Shown here: piece by piece, positions 26,333 through 35,080 of the stretch | Layout: each line of letters begins with the position of its first letter | Position numbering within the stretch: the first letter of the stretch is position 1 | Origin: Microbulbifer elongatus | GTDB taxonomy: Bacteria > Pseudomonadota > Gammaproteobacteria > Pseudomonadales > Cellvibrionaceae | DNA: 64,000 bases | Direction of reading: 5' to 3' | NCBI RefSeq assembly: GCF_021165935.1 | Contig: NZ_CP088953.1 | Location: 2,403,501-2,467,500, forward strand | The notes under the pieces: model-generated | Told to the model about the DNA's origin: nothing | The model's input: the letters and a program-made list of their open reading frames with translations, nothing else | The model's database searches: none | Program-made: the position numbers and the translations under genes

Positions 26333-27970
26333 TTGGACATCGAACGCAGCATTCTTGACGTGTTTACCAGTGCCACGGCCAAATATGCAGAGCGCCCGGC
26401 ATTTACCTGCCTGGGGCAGACACTCACCATTGGTGACATTGATCGGCTCAGTGCCCAATTTGCCTCCTACCTTCAGAACCACACCAACCTCAAGCCTGGC
26501 GATTGCGTCGCCGTACAGCTCCCGAATGTATTGCAATACCCGGTAGCGGTGTTCGGTGCCTTGCGCGCCGGTATGGTGGTGGTCAATACCAACCCCCTGT
26601 ACACACAGCGTGAAATTAAGCATCAGCTGAATGACTCCGGTGCCAAGGCGCTGGTGGTGCTGGCGAACATTGCCGACACTGCCGCGGCGGTGATTGGCGA
26701 GACCTCCGTGGAGCAGGTGATTGTTTCCGAAATTGCCGATCTGCACCCGCCACTCAAGCGGGTTCTGATCAATACCGTTGCCAAGCACATCAAGAAGATG
26801 GTTCCGGACTTCCACTTTGAGAATCAGGTGAATTTCCGTGACGCCATGTCAGCGGGCGCCAAACAGCCGCATCAGGACGTGCAGCGTACCGCGGACGATA
26901 TCGCGGTGCTGCAGTACACCGGCGGAACCACCGGTGTGGCGAAGGGCGCAATGCTGACCAATCGCAATCTGGTGGCGAATATGGAGCAGGTGCGCGAGGC
27001 CCTGGGTGACTCCATGAAAGAGGGCGAGGAAATCTACATCGCGCCTCTGCCGCTGTATCACATTTACGCGTTTACCATTCACTGTATGGCGCTGTTTGCC
27101 ACCGGCAACCACTCGATCCTGATTCCCAATCCGCGGGATATTCCCGCGTTCGTAAAGACCCTGAAGGGAGTCCGCTTCACCGGTTTTGTGGGGCTGAACA
27201 CACTGTTCAATGGCCTGATGCGCAACCCGGATTTTGCCAACCTGGACTTCAGCAAGCTGCACACCACGGCGTCTGGTGGTATGGCGTTGACCCGGGATAC
27301 CGCCAAACGCTGGGAAGAGATGACTGGTTGCGTGGTCACCGAAGGCTACGGTATGACGGAGACTTCACCGGTTGTGTCTTTTAACCCCGCCGAAGCGGTG
27401 CAGTTGGGGACCGTGGGCAAGGCCGTTCCCAATACCGAAGTGAAAGTAATCGACGAGAACGGTAATGATCTGCCCAACAACACTCCGGGTGAGTTGTGCG
27501 TGCGTGGTCCCCAGGTAATGAAAGGTTACTGGGAGCGTCCGGAAGCGACCGCCGAGACCATTGATTCTGAAGGGTGGTTGAAAACCGGCGATATGGCGGT
27601 GATTCAGGACGACGGATACATCAAGATTGTGGATCGCAAAAAAGACATGATTATCGTGTCTGGATTCAACGTCTATCCGAACGAAATCGAAGACATCGTC
27701 AGCGCACACCCGAAAGTGACCGAAGCCGCCGCGGTAGGCATCCCGGACGAGCGTACTGGCGAAACGGTCAAGCTGTTTGTGGTGAAGGCGGACAACTCCC
27801 TGACGGAAGAAGAAATCGTCGCCTACTGTCGCGAGAACATGACGGCCTACAAGGTGCCGAAAAACATCGAGTTTCGGGAAGACCTGCCAAAAACCAATGT
27901 GGGCAAGATTCTGCGCCGAGAGCTGCGTGACGAAGAGCTCAAAAAGGTGGAGGCGGGAGTCAGCGCCTGA
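26333..27970 (+). CDS. fadD: Long-chain fatty acid-CoA ligase FadD
   Basis: This enzyme activates fatty acids to acyl-CoA with ATP, via an acyl-AMP, at the inner membrane. The 545-residue protein has the ANL-family P-loop YTGGTTGVAKG (195-205), the GYGMTETSPVV motif, and GWLKTGDMAVIQDDGYIKIVDRKKDMI...GFNVYPNEIE, the FACS signature of fatty acyl-CoA synthetases. The C-terminal lysine motif is PKTNVGKILRREL. The start is TTG with GGGAG 7 bases before. Its terminator has been split by an insertion sequence. Confidence 0.93.
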   Translation: MDIERSILDVFTSATAKYAERPAFTCLGQTLTIGDIDRLSAQFASYLQNHTNLKPGDCVAVQLPNVLQYPVAVFGALRAGMVVVNTNPLYTQREIKHQLNDSGAKALVVLANIADTAAAVIGETSVEQVIVSEIADLHPPLKRVLINTVAKHIKKMVPDFHFENQVNFRDAMSAGAKQPHQDVQRTADDIAVLQYTGGTTGVAKGAMLTNRNLVANMEQVREALGDSMKEGEEIYIAPLPLYHIYAFTIHCMALFATGNHSILIPNPRDIPAFVKTLKGVRFTGFVGLNTLFNGLMRNPDFANLDFSKLHTTASGGMALTRDTAKRWEEMTGCVVTEGYGMTETSPVVSFNPAEAVQLGTVGKAVPNTEVKVIDENGNDLPNNTPGELCVRGPQVMKGYWERPEATAETIDSEGWLKTGDMAVIQDDGYIKIVDRKKDMIIVSGFNVYPNEIEDIVSAHPKVTEAAAVGIPDERTGETVKLFVVKADNSLTEEEIVAYCRENMTAYKVPKNIEFREDLPKTNVGKILRRELRDEELKKVEAGVSA

Positions 27971-28000
27971 GCATAGGCCTGTTCCTCAGCAAAAAAAGCC

Positions 28001-28014
28001 CGCTGCTTGCAGCG
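28001..28014 (+). repeat. Target-site duplication, left copy
   Basis: CGCTGCTTGCAGCG directly abuts the left end of the IS4-type element and is identical to 29437-29450. It is the stem-loop core of the former fadD terminator. Confidence 0.9.
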
Positions 28015-29436
28015 TAATGCTGTTCACTTAAGCGGAGCAGCACGACGATTCACCGGATAGCGGGTTTTGCTGATCTTTACCGTCCTCGGCCTAGAAGGCC
28101 GAGGACGGTCCTCTAAAAACAGGTTCCCAATCCCCGCCCTAAGCTCCGATAAGCGCGCTCCAGTCCTTGATAATGGCTGAGCCGCGGCCATGACAATCAG
28201 CTGCGCAGCAATATACTGGCATGCGAACTTAAAGCGTATCCTGGCTGGGTTTCCCCCGTGAGCGACCGCTGCCTGGCTTGCCTCTCGACGTATCACGTTG
28301 TACGCCAACAGTAGCCCCCACACTTCCTGATAAACCAGTTCCACGGTCTTGCTACGTAGGGTGACGGCGTTGTGCTGCATGGAACTTTTGATGTCACGGA
28401 AGCCGATTTCGATTTCCCAGCGCTCTTGGTAGAGCTTCGCGACGGCTTTAGTGCCGTAAGTATCTGCCGGTAGCGAGGTAAATACCGTTTTGTTTTTGCC
28501 ATTATGCTTGTAACTCACTGCTCGAACTTCCCAGTACTCGGGAAGGGCCGGATTGCGCTTCCGAGCCAGGGGGGAGACCTTCATTCGCAGTAGTCGATCA
28601 TTTTTGTTGTAGACCTCCACTGTCTCACTGACCAGGCCTTTGCGCTCGGGGATCAGCCAGTGGCGTTGCGTGTTCTGATCCGCCCACCGCAGCAAAAGGT
28701 CTGCACTCCAAAAACCCTTATCAAACAGGGTTACGGAGGCTTCCGGCACCTGATTCATAAACTCATCGGCCAGGCGTATTTCGCTGCGTCGGTAAGGGCT
28801 TAGCTCTGCATTCAGAAGTACATGTGAACGTACGTTCATTAGAGCAACCAGGCGCATAAGAGGGTACGGAGTTTGCCGGTTTGTGCTCGTGTTACCGGAG
28901 CCAAAATGATCTCGCAGCTCAGGAGTATCTTGAGTGCGCAACAGCGCGCCATCGACAGCGAGAACTTGCAATCCTCGCCATTCATCTTCGGGGTAACGCT
29001 CATGTCCCCAGTGCACCCCGGTACGTTGAAATAGCCACTGAACGGGGTTAGCACCAAGACGCTGTCGCGCCTTTGATACCCCGCTTGGGGCCAACAGGCT
29101 ATCGTTCGCGAGCCCCTGAGCACAGATATTGAGCCTGCGGGCAACTTCTGAGACCGGTTCATTCCTGAACAGGGCCATGCCCAGCACGAGCCAGAGTACC
29201 TGATCGGCGGGAAGTCGACGGCGGCGAATAGTGGCTTGCGAGGATAACTGCAGAGCGGAATCCACCCATTCAACGGGAATGTTCTGGGTGAAGGTACTCA
29301 GGTCACAGAAGGACTGGAGGGCATCAATATCGAAGAGAGACTGCTGAAGAGACACAAAAAAATCCGGTTTCCTGATCTGGAAACCGGATTTTCCGGGGCC
29401 CCACCTTAGGCTGCAATGCTTAAGTGAACAGCATTA
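28015..29436 (-). mobile_element. IS4-family (IS4-group) insertion sequence
   Basis: The element is 1422 bp. Both ends carry the perfect 19-bp terminal inverted repeat TAATGCTGTTCACTTAAGC, after which the arms diverge and partly rejoin (GCAGC). The ends resemble those of E. coli IS4 (TAATGC...TTAAG). It is flanked by a 14-bp direct repeat, slightly longer than the 11-13 bp usually cited for the group. Transposase and ends are intact, so the insertion may be recent and active. Confidence 0.95.
28024..29355 (-). CDS. IS4-family transposase
   Basis: The 443-residue DDE transposase has an IS4-type N-terminal domain (about 20-110). The catalytic residues are probably D135 (VDGALLR), D212 (LFDKGFW) and E316. 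The IS4 signature Y-(2)-R-(3)-E-(6)-K is exact: Y309, R312, E316, K323. The stop codon lies inside the left inverted repeat, as in compact IS elements. No frameshift or internal stop is present. Confidence 0.95.
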   Translation of the reverse strand: MSLQQSLFDIDALQSFCDLSTFTQNIPVEWVDSALQLSSQATIRRRRLPADQVLWLVLGMALFRNEPVSEVARRLNICAQGLANDSLLAPSGVSKARQRLGANPVQWLFQRTGVHWGHERYPEDEWRGLQVLAVDGALLRTQDTPELRDHFGSGNTSTNRQTPYPLMRLVALMNVRSHVLLNAELSPYRRSEIRLADEFMNQVPEASVTLFDKGFWSADLLLRWADQNTQRHWLIPERKGLVSETVEVYNKNDRLLRMKVSPLARKRNPALPEYWEVRAVSYKHNGKNKTVFTSLPADTYGTKAVAKLYQERWEIEIGFRDIKSSMQHNAVTLRSKTVELVYQEVWGLLLAYNVIRREASQAAVAHGGNPARIRFKFACQYIAAQLIVMAAAQPLSRTGARLSELRAGIGNLFLEDRPRPSRPRTVKISKTRYPVNRRAAPLK

Positions 29437-29450
29437 CGCTGCTTGCAGCG
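29437..29450 (+). repeat. Target-site duplication, right copy
   Basis: This is a direct repeat of 28001-28014. With the following GGTTTTTTTA it preserves the right half of the fadD terminator. Joining the two flanks recreates A7-GCCCGCTG-CTTG-CAGCGGG-T7, a perfect terminator. Confidence 0.9.
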
Positions 29451-29575
29451 GGTTTTTTTATGGGTGCCTGTCACCCAGGGGCAACAGACAGGGCCAAGAG
29501 TAGCGTGGTGTATGTCACCGGGCCACGTCAGGTGCGCTATAACTATGGGGCAACTCCCTGACCCGAGAGCAGCGT

Positions 29576-30085
29576 ATGTCCGACAAGCAGGAACGCCCGA
29601 CCATGATCCATGAGGAGCTACCGGCGGAGCACGAAGATCCGCTGATTCGATTCCTGCATGTGGTTATCCGCAGTTCGGTGCGCTTTCTGTCTGTGGTGAT
29701 GGCTCTGGTGATCGTATGGAGCGTGGCGGATGTTGTGTGGGTGGTGTACCAAAGGCTGCATTCGGCACCGTTTCTGATTCTGAACCACAATGATCTATTC
29801 GATGTTTTCGGCGCGATCATGCTGGTGCTGATTTCCATCGAGATATTTATCAATATTCGCCTGTATCTCGGCTCCAACGTAATCCCGATTCAGCTGGTGG
29901 TGGCAACCGCGCTAATGGCGATTGCGCGGAAAGTCATTGTGCTGGACCTTGATGATACGACACCCGACTATATCCTCGGTATCGCAGCGGCGGTCTTGGC
30001 GCTGGGTGTGACCTATTGGCTGGTAGCGAAAAAAGAGGCGCTGTCGTACAAAGAGCGGCGCAGCCTGCTCGAAGATAAGGATTGA
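29576..30085 (+). CDS. psiE: PsiE-family membrane protein
   Basis: The 169-residue inner-membrane protein has about four helices and the PsiE-type pattern FDVFGAIMLVLISIEIFINIRLYL, then VIPIQLVVATALMAIARKVIVLDL. E. coli psiE is induced by phosphate starvation; its function is unknown. The 25-residue N-terminal cytoplasmic segment is acidic. There is no Pho box I can support in the short upstream gap, which is bounded by the IS element. Confidence 0.85.
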   Translation: MSDKQERPTMIHEELPAEHEDPLIRFLHVVIRSSVRFLSVVMALVIVWSVADVVWVVYQRLHSAPFLILNHNDLFDVFGAIMLVLISIEIFINIRLYLGSNVIPIQLVVATALMAIARKVIVLDLDDTTPDYILGIAAAVLALGVTYWLVAKKEALSYKERRSLLEDKD

Positions 30086-30097
30086 GTGTGGGTAGGT

Positions 30098-30126
30098 AAA
30101 AAAAAGGGGCGCCCCACCGGGCGCCC
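30098..30126 (-). terminator. Terminator of the M28 peptidase gene
   Basis: Two copies of the self-complementary GGGCGCCC (30107-30114 and 30119-30126) form the stem with a 4-base loop. On the minus strand it is followed by eight T residues. It sits between the converging psiE and peptidase genes and may work in both directions. Confidence 0.8.
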
Positions 30127-30168
30127 TTATTGTGTTTGATCGCGCGGACAAGCCGCAATTTCCTTTTA

Positions 30169-31977
30169 TTAACGCGCGTCCGCACTCTTGTCGCGCGCTG
30201 CGCGGAACTCGTTGCCCTGATACCAGTTTGGCCAGTCGCGGCTGTTAGCGAGCTCAAGACCCAGGTCCAGTCCCAGGGCCAGATCCAGTGCGGCACCTTC
30301 CAGGTTCCACTGTGGGTCGTACTCATCGGCGGGCTTGTGATAGGCGTGGGCACCGTACTCGGCCGCTTTCTTTTGTGCCCATGCGCGACCGTGTTCGAAA
30401 CTGTCCGTTCCGGAATCAAAATACAGCATGGGTACGCCTTTTTTCGCCAGACTGAAGTGATCTGAGCGGTAAAAGTAACCGCGTTCAGGGTGGTCTTCCG
30501 GCGCCAGGTAGCGCCCCTGTCTGGCGGCGGCTTTTTCCAGCAATTGCTCCAGTTCGCTGTTGCCGTAGCCGACAACGATCACATCGCGCATGGGGCCAAG
30601 CACGCCCATGGCGTCGAAATTGATACCGGCAACGGTTTTCTCCAGGGGCACAACCGGATTTTCTGCATAGTATTTGGAACCGAGCAGGCCCGACTCTTCT
30701 GCGGTAACCGCCACGAAGATCATGGAGCGCCGCGGCGCTTCCGGCAGCTTGGCAACCTGGCGTGCCATGGCCAGCAGACCGGCGGTACCCGTGGCATTGT
30801 CCACGGCACCGTTGTAAATATGATCCTCGCCTTCACCGTGTCCACCCACACCCAGATGGTCCCAGTGTGCGGTGTAAATGACCGCTTCATCCGGGTACTT
30901 GCTGCCCTCGACCTTGGCGACCACATTGCGGGAATCCGAGGTGCGGACTTTATTTTTCAGGGCAATACTGGCGGTCAGGTTCAGCGGTTTGGGCTGGAAG
31001 CCACGTTGTTTAGCCGCTCCCATTTCCGCAGTGAAATCCAGGCCCGCCGCGTCAAACAGGGATTTGGCCGCAGCGGTGGTCATCCAGGACTCCACCGCAA
31101 CGCGGTCTGCGTTTCTGTTCTCCGCAGCGAGGCTGATCTGAGCACCGGACCAGCTGCCACTCACGACCTCCCAGGGGTAGCCGGCGGCACCGTCCTCATG
31201 GATGATGATGGCACCTTCCGCGCCCTGGCGCGCCGCCTCTTCAAATTTATAGTTCCAGCGGCCGTAATAGGTCATCGCATTGCCATTGAACAGGTTCTTA
31301 TCCTGCGTGGCATAGCCCGGATCATTGACCAGAATCACCGCCGTTTTGCCTTTCATGTCGAGGCCAGCGTAATCATTCCAGTCGTTTTCCGGCGCGACGA
31401 TTCCGTAGCCGACAAATACAAGAGGGCTATCGCTCAGTTTACTTTCTGCGGTCTGGCGCTGAGTAAATGCGACCATGTCGGTCAGGGCGTCGAGGGATTT
31501 CTCAAAACCTTCGCCCTTGACCTCCAGAGGCGTGGTTTCGATCTGCATTTCGACCACCGGCACCGACTGGAACCAGCTGGGATTGCCCTCTGCATCGGTG
31601 GCTCCCGGTTTCAGGCCCAGCTTCTTGAATGCATTCGCCAGATAGTTGACGGTGAGTTCTTCACCTTTGGTTGCGGGCGCACGCCCCTCAAACTCATCGG
31701 AAGCCAATACCGCGATATGGGTGTGCAGATCTTTTGCCAGCTCGGCCACTTCGGCTTTTTCGGCATCACTGAGTTTCGGCTCAGTAATGGGCTCAACCGT
31801 GGGCATCTCCTGGGGTGGGGGTAGCGTGCGTTCCGCGGTTTCACTCTGGGGGGAGGATGCCCCGAGACTGCTCGTGGGCTCATCCTTACTCTCATCCTTA
31901 GTGCACGCGGATATGGTGGTGATCGCGGCAAGCGCAAACGGCAGAGCAAGCCGCTGCCAGGGTAACGATTTAAGCAT
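30169..31977 (-). CDS. M28-family peptidase, lipoprotein
   Basis: This is a 602-residue zinc aminopeptidase-type enzyme. The N-terminal signal ends in a lipobox-like TISAC, so it is probably a lipid-anchored periplasmic or outer-membrane protein. A Ser/Pro/Glu-rich spacer follows. A PA-type insert (about 180-330) precedes the M28 core. Zinc ligands are visible in TAHWDHLG, NGAVDNATGTAG, TAEESGLLGS, GINFDAMG and SDHFSL. The ATG at 31977 is chosen for AAAGGAAA just upstream and the signal peptide. An M14 carboxypeptidase gene lies 46 bases upstream on the same strand, suggesting a two-gene peptide-degrading operon. Confidence 0.92.
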   Translation of the reverse strand: MLKSLPWQRLALPFALAAITTISACTKDESKDEPTSSLGASSPQSETAERTLPPPQEMPTVEPITEPKLSDAEKAEVAELAKDLHTHIAVLASDEFEGRAPATKGEELTVNYLANAFKKLGLKPGATDAEGNPSWFQSVPVVEMQIETTPLEVKGEGFEKSLDALTDMVAFTQRQTAESKLSDSPLVFVGYGIVAPENDWNDYAGLDMKGKTAVILVNDPGYATQDKNLFNGNAMTYYGRWNYKFEEAARQGAEGAIIIHEDGAAGYPWEVVSGSWSGAQISLAAENRNADRVAVESWMTTAAAKSLFDAAGLDFTAEMGAAKQRGFQPKPLNLTASIALKNKVRTSDSRNVVAKVEGSKYPDEAVIYTAHWDHLGVGGHGEGEDHIYNGAVDNATGTAGLLAMARQVAKLPEAPRRSMIFVAVTAEESGLLGSKYYAENPVVPLEKTVAGINFDAMGVLGPMRDVIVVGYGNSELEQLLEKAAARQGRYLAPEDHPERGYFYRSDHFSLAKKGVPMLYFDSGTDSFEHGRAWAQKKAAEYGAHAYHKPADEYDPQWNLEGAALDLALGLDLGLELANSRDWPNWYQGNEFRAARDKSADAR

Positions 31978-32023
31978 TCTATTTCCTTTTGTTATTTCTA
32001 TGCTGTCCGGGTTTCTGGTGCTG

Positions 32024-33157
32024 TCATCCATTGCCATTCATATAGGCAAGTGTTTCGCGAATGGGAGTGAGCATATCCCGCGCCAGTTGACGGCAGCGTG
32101 CTGGTGACCAGCCTTCAATGGGGTCGGGTAGGTTGTCGTTGTCTTTGAAGGGCATTTCCAGCGTCAGCGCCAGAGTGCGGAACTGATGGCCGCACCAGTT
32201 GGTGCCCACGGTCATATTGGCCTCACCGGGTTTGTCCAGCGGGTAACCCTGCTCCGTCTGGAAATCCGGGCTGGCGTTGACAAAAGATTCCTTGAATACC
32301 TTTTCAAGCGCTGCATGTTTTTCGTCGTAGCCGGGAATACCTTCACAGGCGGCCACGAAATTGAATGGCAGCGCTTCATCTCCGTGAATGTCCAGGAACA
32401 TGTCGCCGCCGGTGGCCAGCATGCGCTCGCGCACAAGATAGACTTCGGGGCTCTTTTCCATACTTGGGGATTGCCATTCCCGGTTGAGGTTGGCTCCGGC
32501 CGCGTTGGTACGGAGGTGGCCGCGCACACTGCCGTCGGGATTCATGTTGGGCACCACGTAAAAAACGGTGTCCTGCAATAGTTGCCGTGCGCCCGGATTG
32601 GCTTCGTCCAACAGGGTTTCCAGGAAGCCCTCGACAAACCACTCGGCCATGGACTCTCCCGGGTGTTGACGGGCGATCATCCACACTTTGCGCGTTGCTT
32701 TGTCCGCATCACCAATGGTGAGCAGCGTCATATCGCGTCCGTCCAGCGTCAGGCCGAGGGTTTCGGACTGCACCCGTTCATCGGATTGTGCCCAGGCCAG
32801 CAGGTCGAGATGCCGCTCCCAGGAATAGGGGGCGAAATAGGCCAGATAAATAGCCGGTTGCTCCAGCTGTACCGTGAAGTCCAGGACCTTGCCGTCATAC
32901 TGCGCGTCAATGCGGAACCAGTTGTGGCGGTCGTAGGACGCGCATACCCGGTAGTTTTCCCAACCTTCCGGATAGGCTGCCTTGCCGGCATTGTTGATAC
33001 GCAGTGGGTACTGCTTGCCCACTTCACCGTCGAGGCGAAAGTGGAACCACTGGTAAAAATCGGACTGGTTGTCGATTCGGATCGCCAGCTCGATGGGATT
33101 CGATTTTTTGTCGATGACTTTGATATTGCCGCTATCGAAAGCGCTGCTGATATGCAT
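32024..33157 (-). CDS. M14 carboxypeptidase, cytosolic CCP/AGBL-like type
   Basis: The 377-residue zinc carboxypeptidase lacks a signal peptide. Zinc ligands are H165 and E168 (RQHPGES) and H258 (DIHGDE); the catalytic base is probably E334 (LTLEMPF). The N-terminal beta domain (about 1-120) before the catalytic domain is characteristic of the M14D cytosolic carboxypeptidases, whose eukaryotic members remove polyglutamate from tubulin. Substrates of bacterial members are mostly unknown. GGAG precedes the ATG by 8 bases. The downstream gene is a secreted M28 peptidase. Confidence 0.92.
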   Translation of the reverse strand: MHISSAFDSGNIKVIDKKSNPIELAIRIDNQSDFYQWFHFRLDGEVGKQYPLRINNAGKAAYPEGWENYRVCASYDRHNWFRIDAQYDGKVLDFTVQLEQPAIYLAYFAPYSWERHLDLLAWAQSDERVQSETLGLTLDGRDMTLLTIGDADKATRKVWMIARQHPGESMAEWFVEGFLETLLDEANPGARQLLQDTVFYVVPNMNPDGSVRGHLRTNAAGANLNREWQSPSMEKSPEVYLVRERMLATGGDMFLDIHGDEALPFNFVAACEGIPGYDEKHAALEKVFKESFVNASPDFQTEQGYPLDKPGEANMTVGTNWCGHQFRTLALTLEMPFKDNDNLPDPIEGWSPARCRQLARDMLTPIRETLAYMNGNG

Positions 33158-33365
33158 GCGTAGACTCCGCAGTGATTTTGTTCAGGTTTTCGGCACGGTG
33201 CCGCGAGCCAGTGGTCGAACGGGGTGCAGGATACAGCGTCGGGCCTGGAAATCAGGATAGTCCAAGGCAGCTTGAAGGAAATATCTGTGGGGGCGCAAGT
33301 TTCGAGATGAAAATTTTGTAGCCGGGGGGCAATTTCCCGTGGGAATTTTCTGCGGGAACCGGCAA

Positions 33366-33401
33366 ATAAAAAGGCGCGACGCCCTCGCGGACGTCGCGCC
33401 T
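33366..33401 (-). terminator. Minus-strand terminator without an assigned gene
   Basis: AGGCGCGACG (33372-33381) pairs perfectly with CGTCGCGCCT (33392-33401). On the minus strand the stem is followed by TTTTTATTTG. It is a strong rho-independent terminator 335 bases beyond the end of the SYLF gene, so it probably ends a transcript from the intervening stretch. Confidence 0.8.
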
Positions 33402-33430
33402 CTGCCAATCCTTGGCGGCACCTGCCGAGA

Positions 33431-33610
33431 CTACTGCTCCCTGAAATTTCTGGCGTCGGACCAATGACGACTTCTCACTGCCCTGGTCAAATGCTCGGTG
33501 TGAACCACTAACACACCTTCAGAAATGTTGTACTGCTCCCTGACATTCCTCAGCAGGTGCTGACTAAAGTTTAGGCAGTCTTTTGAGGTTGCCAGGGGGC
33601 GGACGCCCAA
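33431..33610 (-). CDS. Possible short protein before an orphan terminator
   Basis: A minus-strand frame of 59 codons ends with TAG 30 bases before the strong terminator. It starts at best at a TTG (33610). The peptide is charged and helix-prone (CLNFSQHLLRNVREQYNISEG; HTEHLTRAVRSRHWSDARNF). It uses AGA, AGG and TTA codons more than its neighbours. No family is recognised and no good ribosome site is seen. It could instead be part of a small RNA gene or a decayed acquired gene. Confidence 0.25.
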   Translation of the reverse strand: MGVRPLATSKDCLNFSQHLLRNVREQYNISEGVLVVHTEHLTRAVRSRHWSDARNFREQ

Positions 33611-33735
33611 CTTGGCGCAGATTCAATTGACTATTAGACAGGTGAAGCAGGTTAGGACTTGGGATGGCGGGGCCGCGGGCGGAATACCGCCCGCTGTGAC
33701 GCGCGCCGGCAGAGCGCACGGGCCTGTGGTCGGAC

Positions 33736-34317
33736 TCAGTTCAAAGCGGCATCTTTCCAGTATTTGGTGCCCTTCACCGTCGCCTGCAGCGCGATACCGC
33801 TTTCCGTGAGCTGGTAGACCCGCATGCCATCGGCCACGACCTCTCCGCCGACGGCAGCGCCTTTGTCCTGGGATTTGGCGGCGGCGTCCGCGTGGCCGCC
33901 AAAGGTCCAGCCGGATTCCACAAAGCGTTGCATGACTTCAGCGGAATCAAAGATAAACAGGGCGCGGAAGTCTTTTACCCCGAATCCCAGGCCAACCCCC
34001 ACTTCACCCATTTTCATATAGGTACGCTTGCCGGATTTGCTTACGACAACACCGTATCCACTGGCGGTACTGGCAACCAGCAGGTTGACGTTGATATTGC
34101 TGAACACGGCGTACCCTGGCGCCTGAGCCACTTCGCTGCGCAAGGCCGGCTTCAACCGGTAGAGTTCCTCCAGCACTTCGCGCTCGGTTTGCACAATATG
34201 CTGGCGTTGCTCGTCGGGAGTGCGCCCGGGGGCGGCACAGGCCGCGAGCAGGCAGATCTGCAGGACGATCGATGTCAGCGCCAATGGGCGCAGAAGTGGG
34301 AGCAGAACACTGGGCAT
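33736..34317 (-). CDS. SYLF-domain (Ysc84-like) lipoprotein
   Basis: The 193-residue protein has a signal peptide ending in the lipobox LLAAC, so it is a lipoprotein. The remainder matches the SYLF/DUF500 lipid-binding domain: APGYAVFSNINVNLLVASTASGYGVVV, MKMGEVGVGLGFGVKDFRALFIFDS and GGEVVADGMRVYQLTESGIALQATVKGTKYWKD. Eukaryotic SYLF proteins bind phosphoinositides; the bacterial role is unclear. GGAG lies 7 bases before the ATG at 34317. Confidence 0.9.
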   Translation of the reverse strand: MPSVLLPLLRPLALTSIVLQICLLAACAAPGRTPDEQRQHIVQTEREVLEELYRLKPALRSEVAQAPGYAVFSNINVNLLVASTASGYGVVVSKSGKRTYMKMGEVGVGLGFGVKDFRALFIFDSAEVMQRFVESGWTFGGHADAAAKSQDKGAAVGGEVVADGMRVYQLTESGIALQATVKGTKYWKDAALN

Positions 34318-34544
34318 GGGAAATCTCCGAAAGCCAAAAGAGTATGAGGGTGAGAAGGCAAGGTGTATTCGGTACAGCTTCCTTTCAAGAATACCGAGGA
34401 TGTCCCGCAATGCCTGCGACCTGGCGCACAATGAATGATATGGCGCCACTTTCAGCAGGTTTGGGAAATCAGGTATCCTTGCGGACCCCGGATTTTGAAT
34501 TGTCCGGCCCTGCGGTGGCCGGCACCTGCTAAGGAATACGTACT

Positions 34545-35057
34545 ATGAATCGCCCATCGAATCGATCTCTCACGCGCGGTCTCGCGGCGACCTGTCTGCT
34601 GACCATGGTAATGAATCTGACCGCCTGCGGTTATTTCCTGTACCCGGAGCGCAAAGGGCAGAGTGGTGGCCGGGTCGACCCGGTGGTGGTGATCCTGGAC
34701 GGAGCGGCACTGCTGTTCGGTATCCTGCCGGGCATCGTGGCATTTGCCGTGGACTTTACCAATGGCACCATTTATCTGCCGGCGGGTGGCTCCTCCGCGA
34801 TTGACCGCCACATCACCTCCGCCGATGACAGCCAGCACAGTGGTGAGCGGTCGGCGAAGCCTGTGATTGATCAGAACGGTCAGGCCTGGATCGCGCTGCC
34901 CCTGCAAGAGGTGACCGCTGCCGATGACCTGGCTCGAGTGGGCACTGCGCTACGGGAATATACCGGGCAAAACGCGGACCTTTCCGACATCGTCTGGGTG
35001 CAGGATCTGGCGGCGTTACAGCAGGCGCGCACTGCCCAGATGGCGACTGCGCACTAA
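34545..35057 (+). CDS. Conserved lipoprotein of unknown function
   Basis: The 170-residue protein has a signal peptide with lipobox NLTAC. After it come the motif YFLYPERKGQSGGRVDPVVVILDGAALLFGILPGIVAF (a short hydrophobic stretch) and a polar C-terminal half. I recognise the YPERKGQ...G.IDP pattern from uncharacterised gammaproteobacterial lipoproteins but know of no function. AAGGA lies before the ATG. It is followed by the HODM-like gene after 23 bases. Confidence 0.8.
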   Translation: MNRPSNRSLTRGLAATCLLTMVMNLTACGYFLYPERKGQSGGRVDPVVVILDGAALLFGILPGIVAFAVDFTNGTIYLPAGGSSAIDRHITSADDSQHSGERSAKPVIDQNGQAWIALPLQEVTAADDLARVGTALREYTGQNADLSDIVWVQDLAALQQARTAQMATAH

Positions 35058-35080
35058 GATGTCACGGTTTGGCCATTGTC

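Larger units (their letters stand above)
33158..33735. other. Long gap with a terminator and possible short gene
   Basis: This 578-base stretch has no confident gene. It contains a minus-strand terminator (33366-33401), an approximate direct repeat TACTGCTCCCTGA at 33432-33444 and 33531-33543, and a 59-codon minus-strand frame ending just before that terminator. The part 33158-33360 and the part 33620-33735 hold nothing I can name. Confidence 0.5.

Noticed and set aside
30490..31824. 444-codon plus-strand frame
   Set aside because: It is antisense to the M28 peptidase, which has signal peptide, lipobox and metal ligands.
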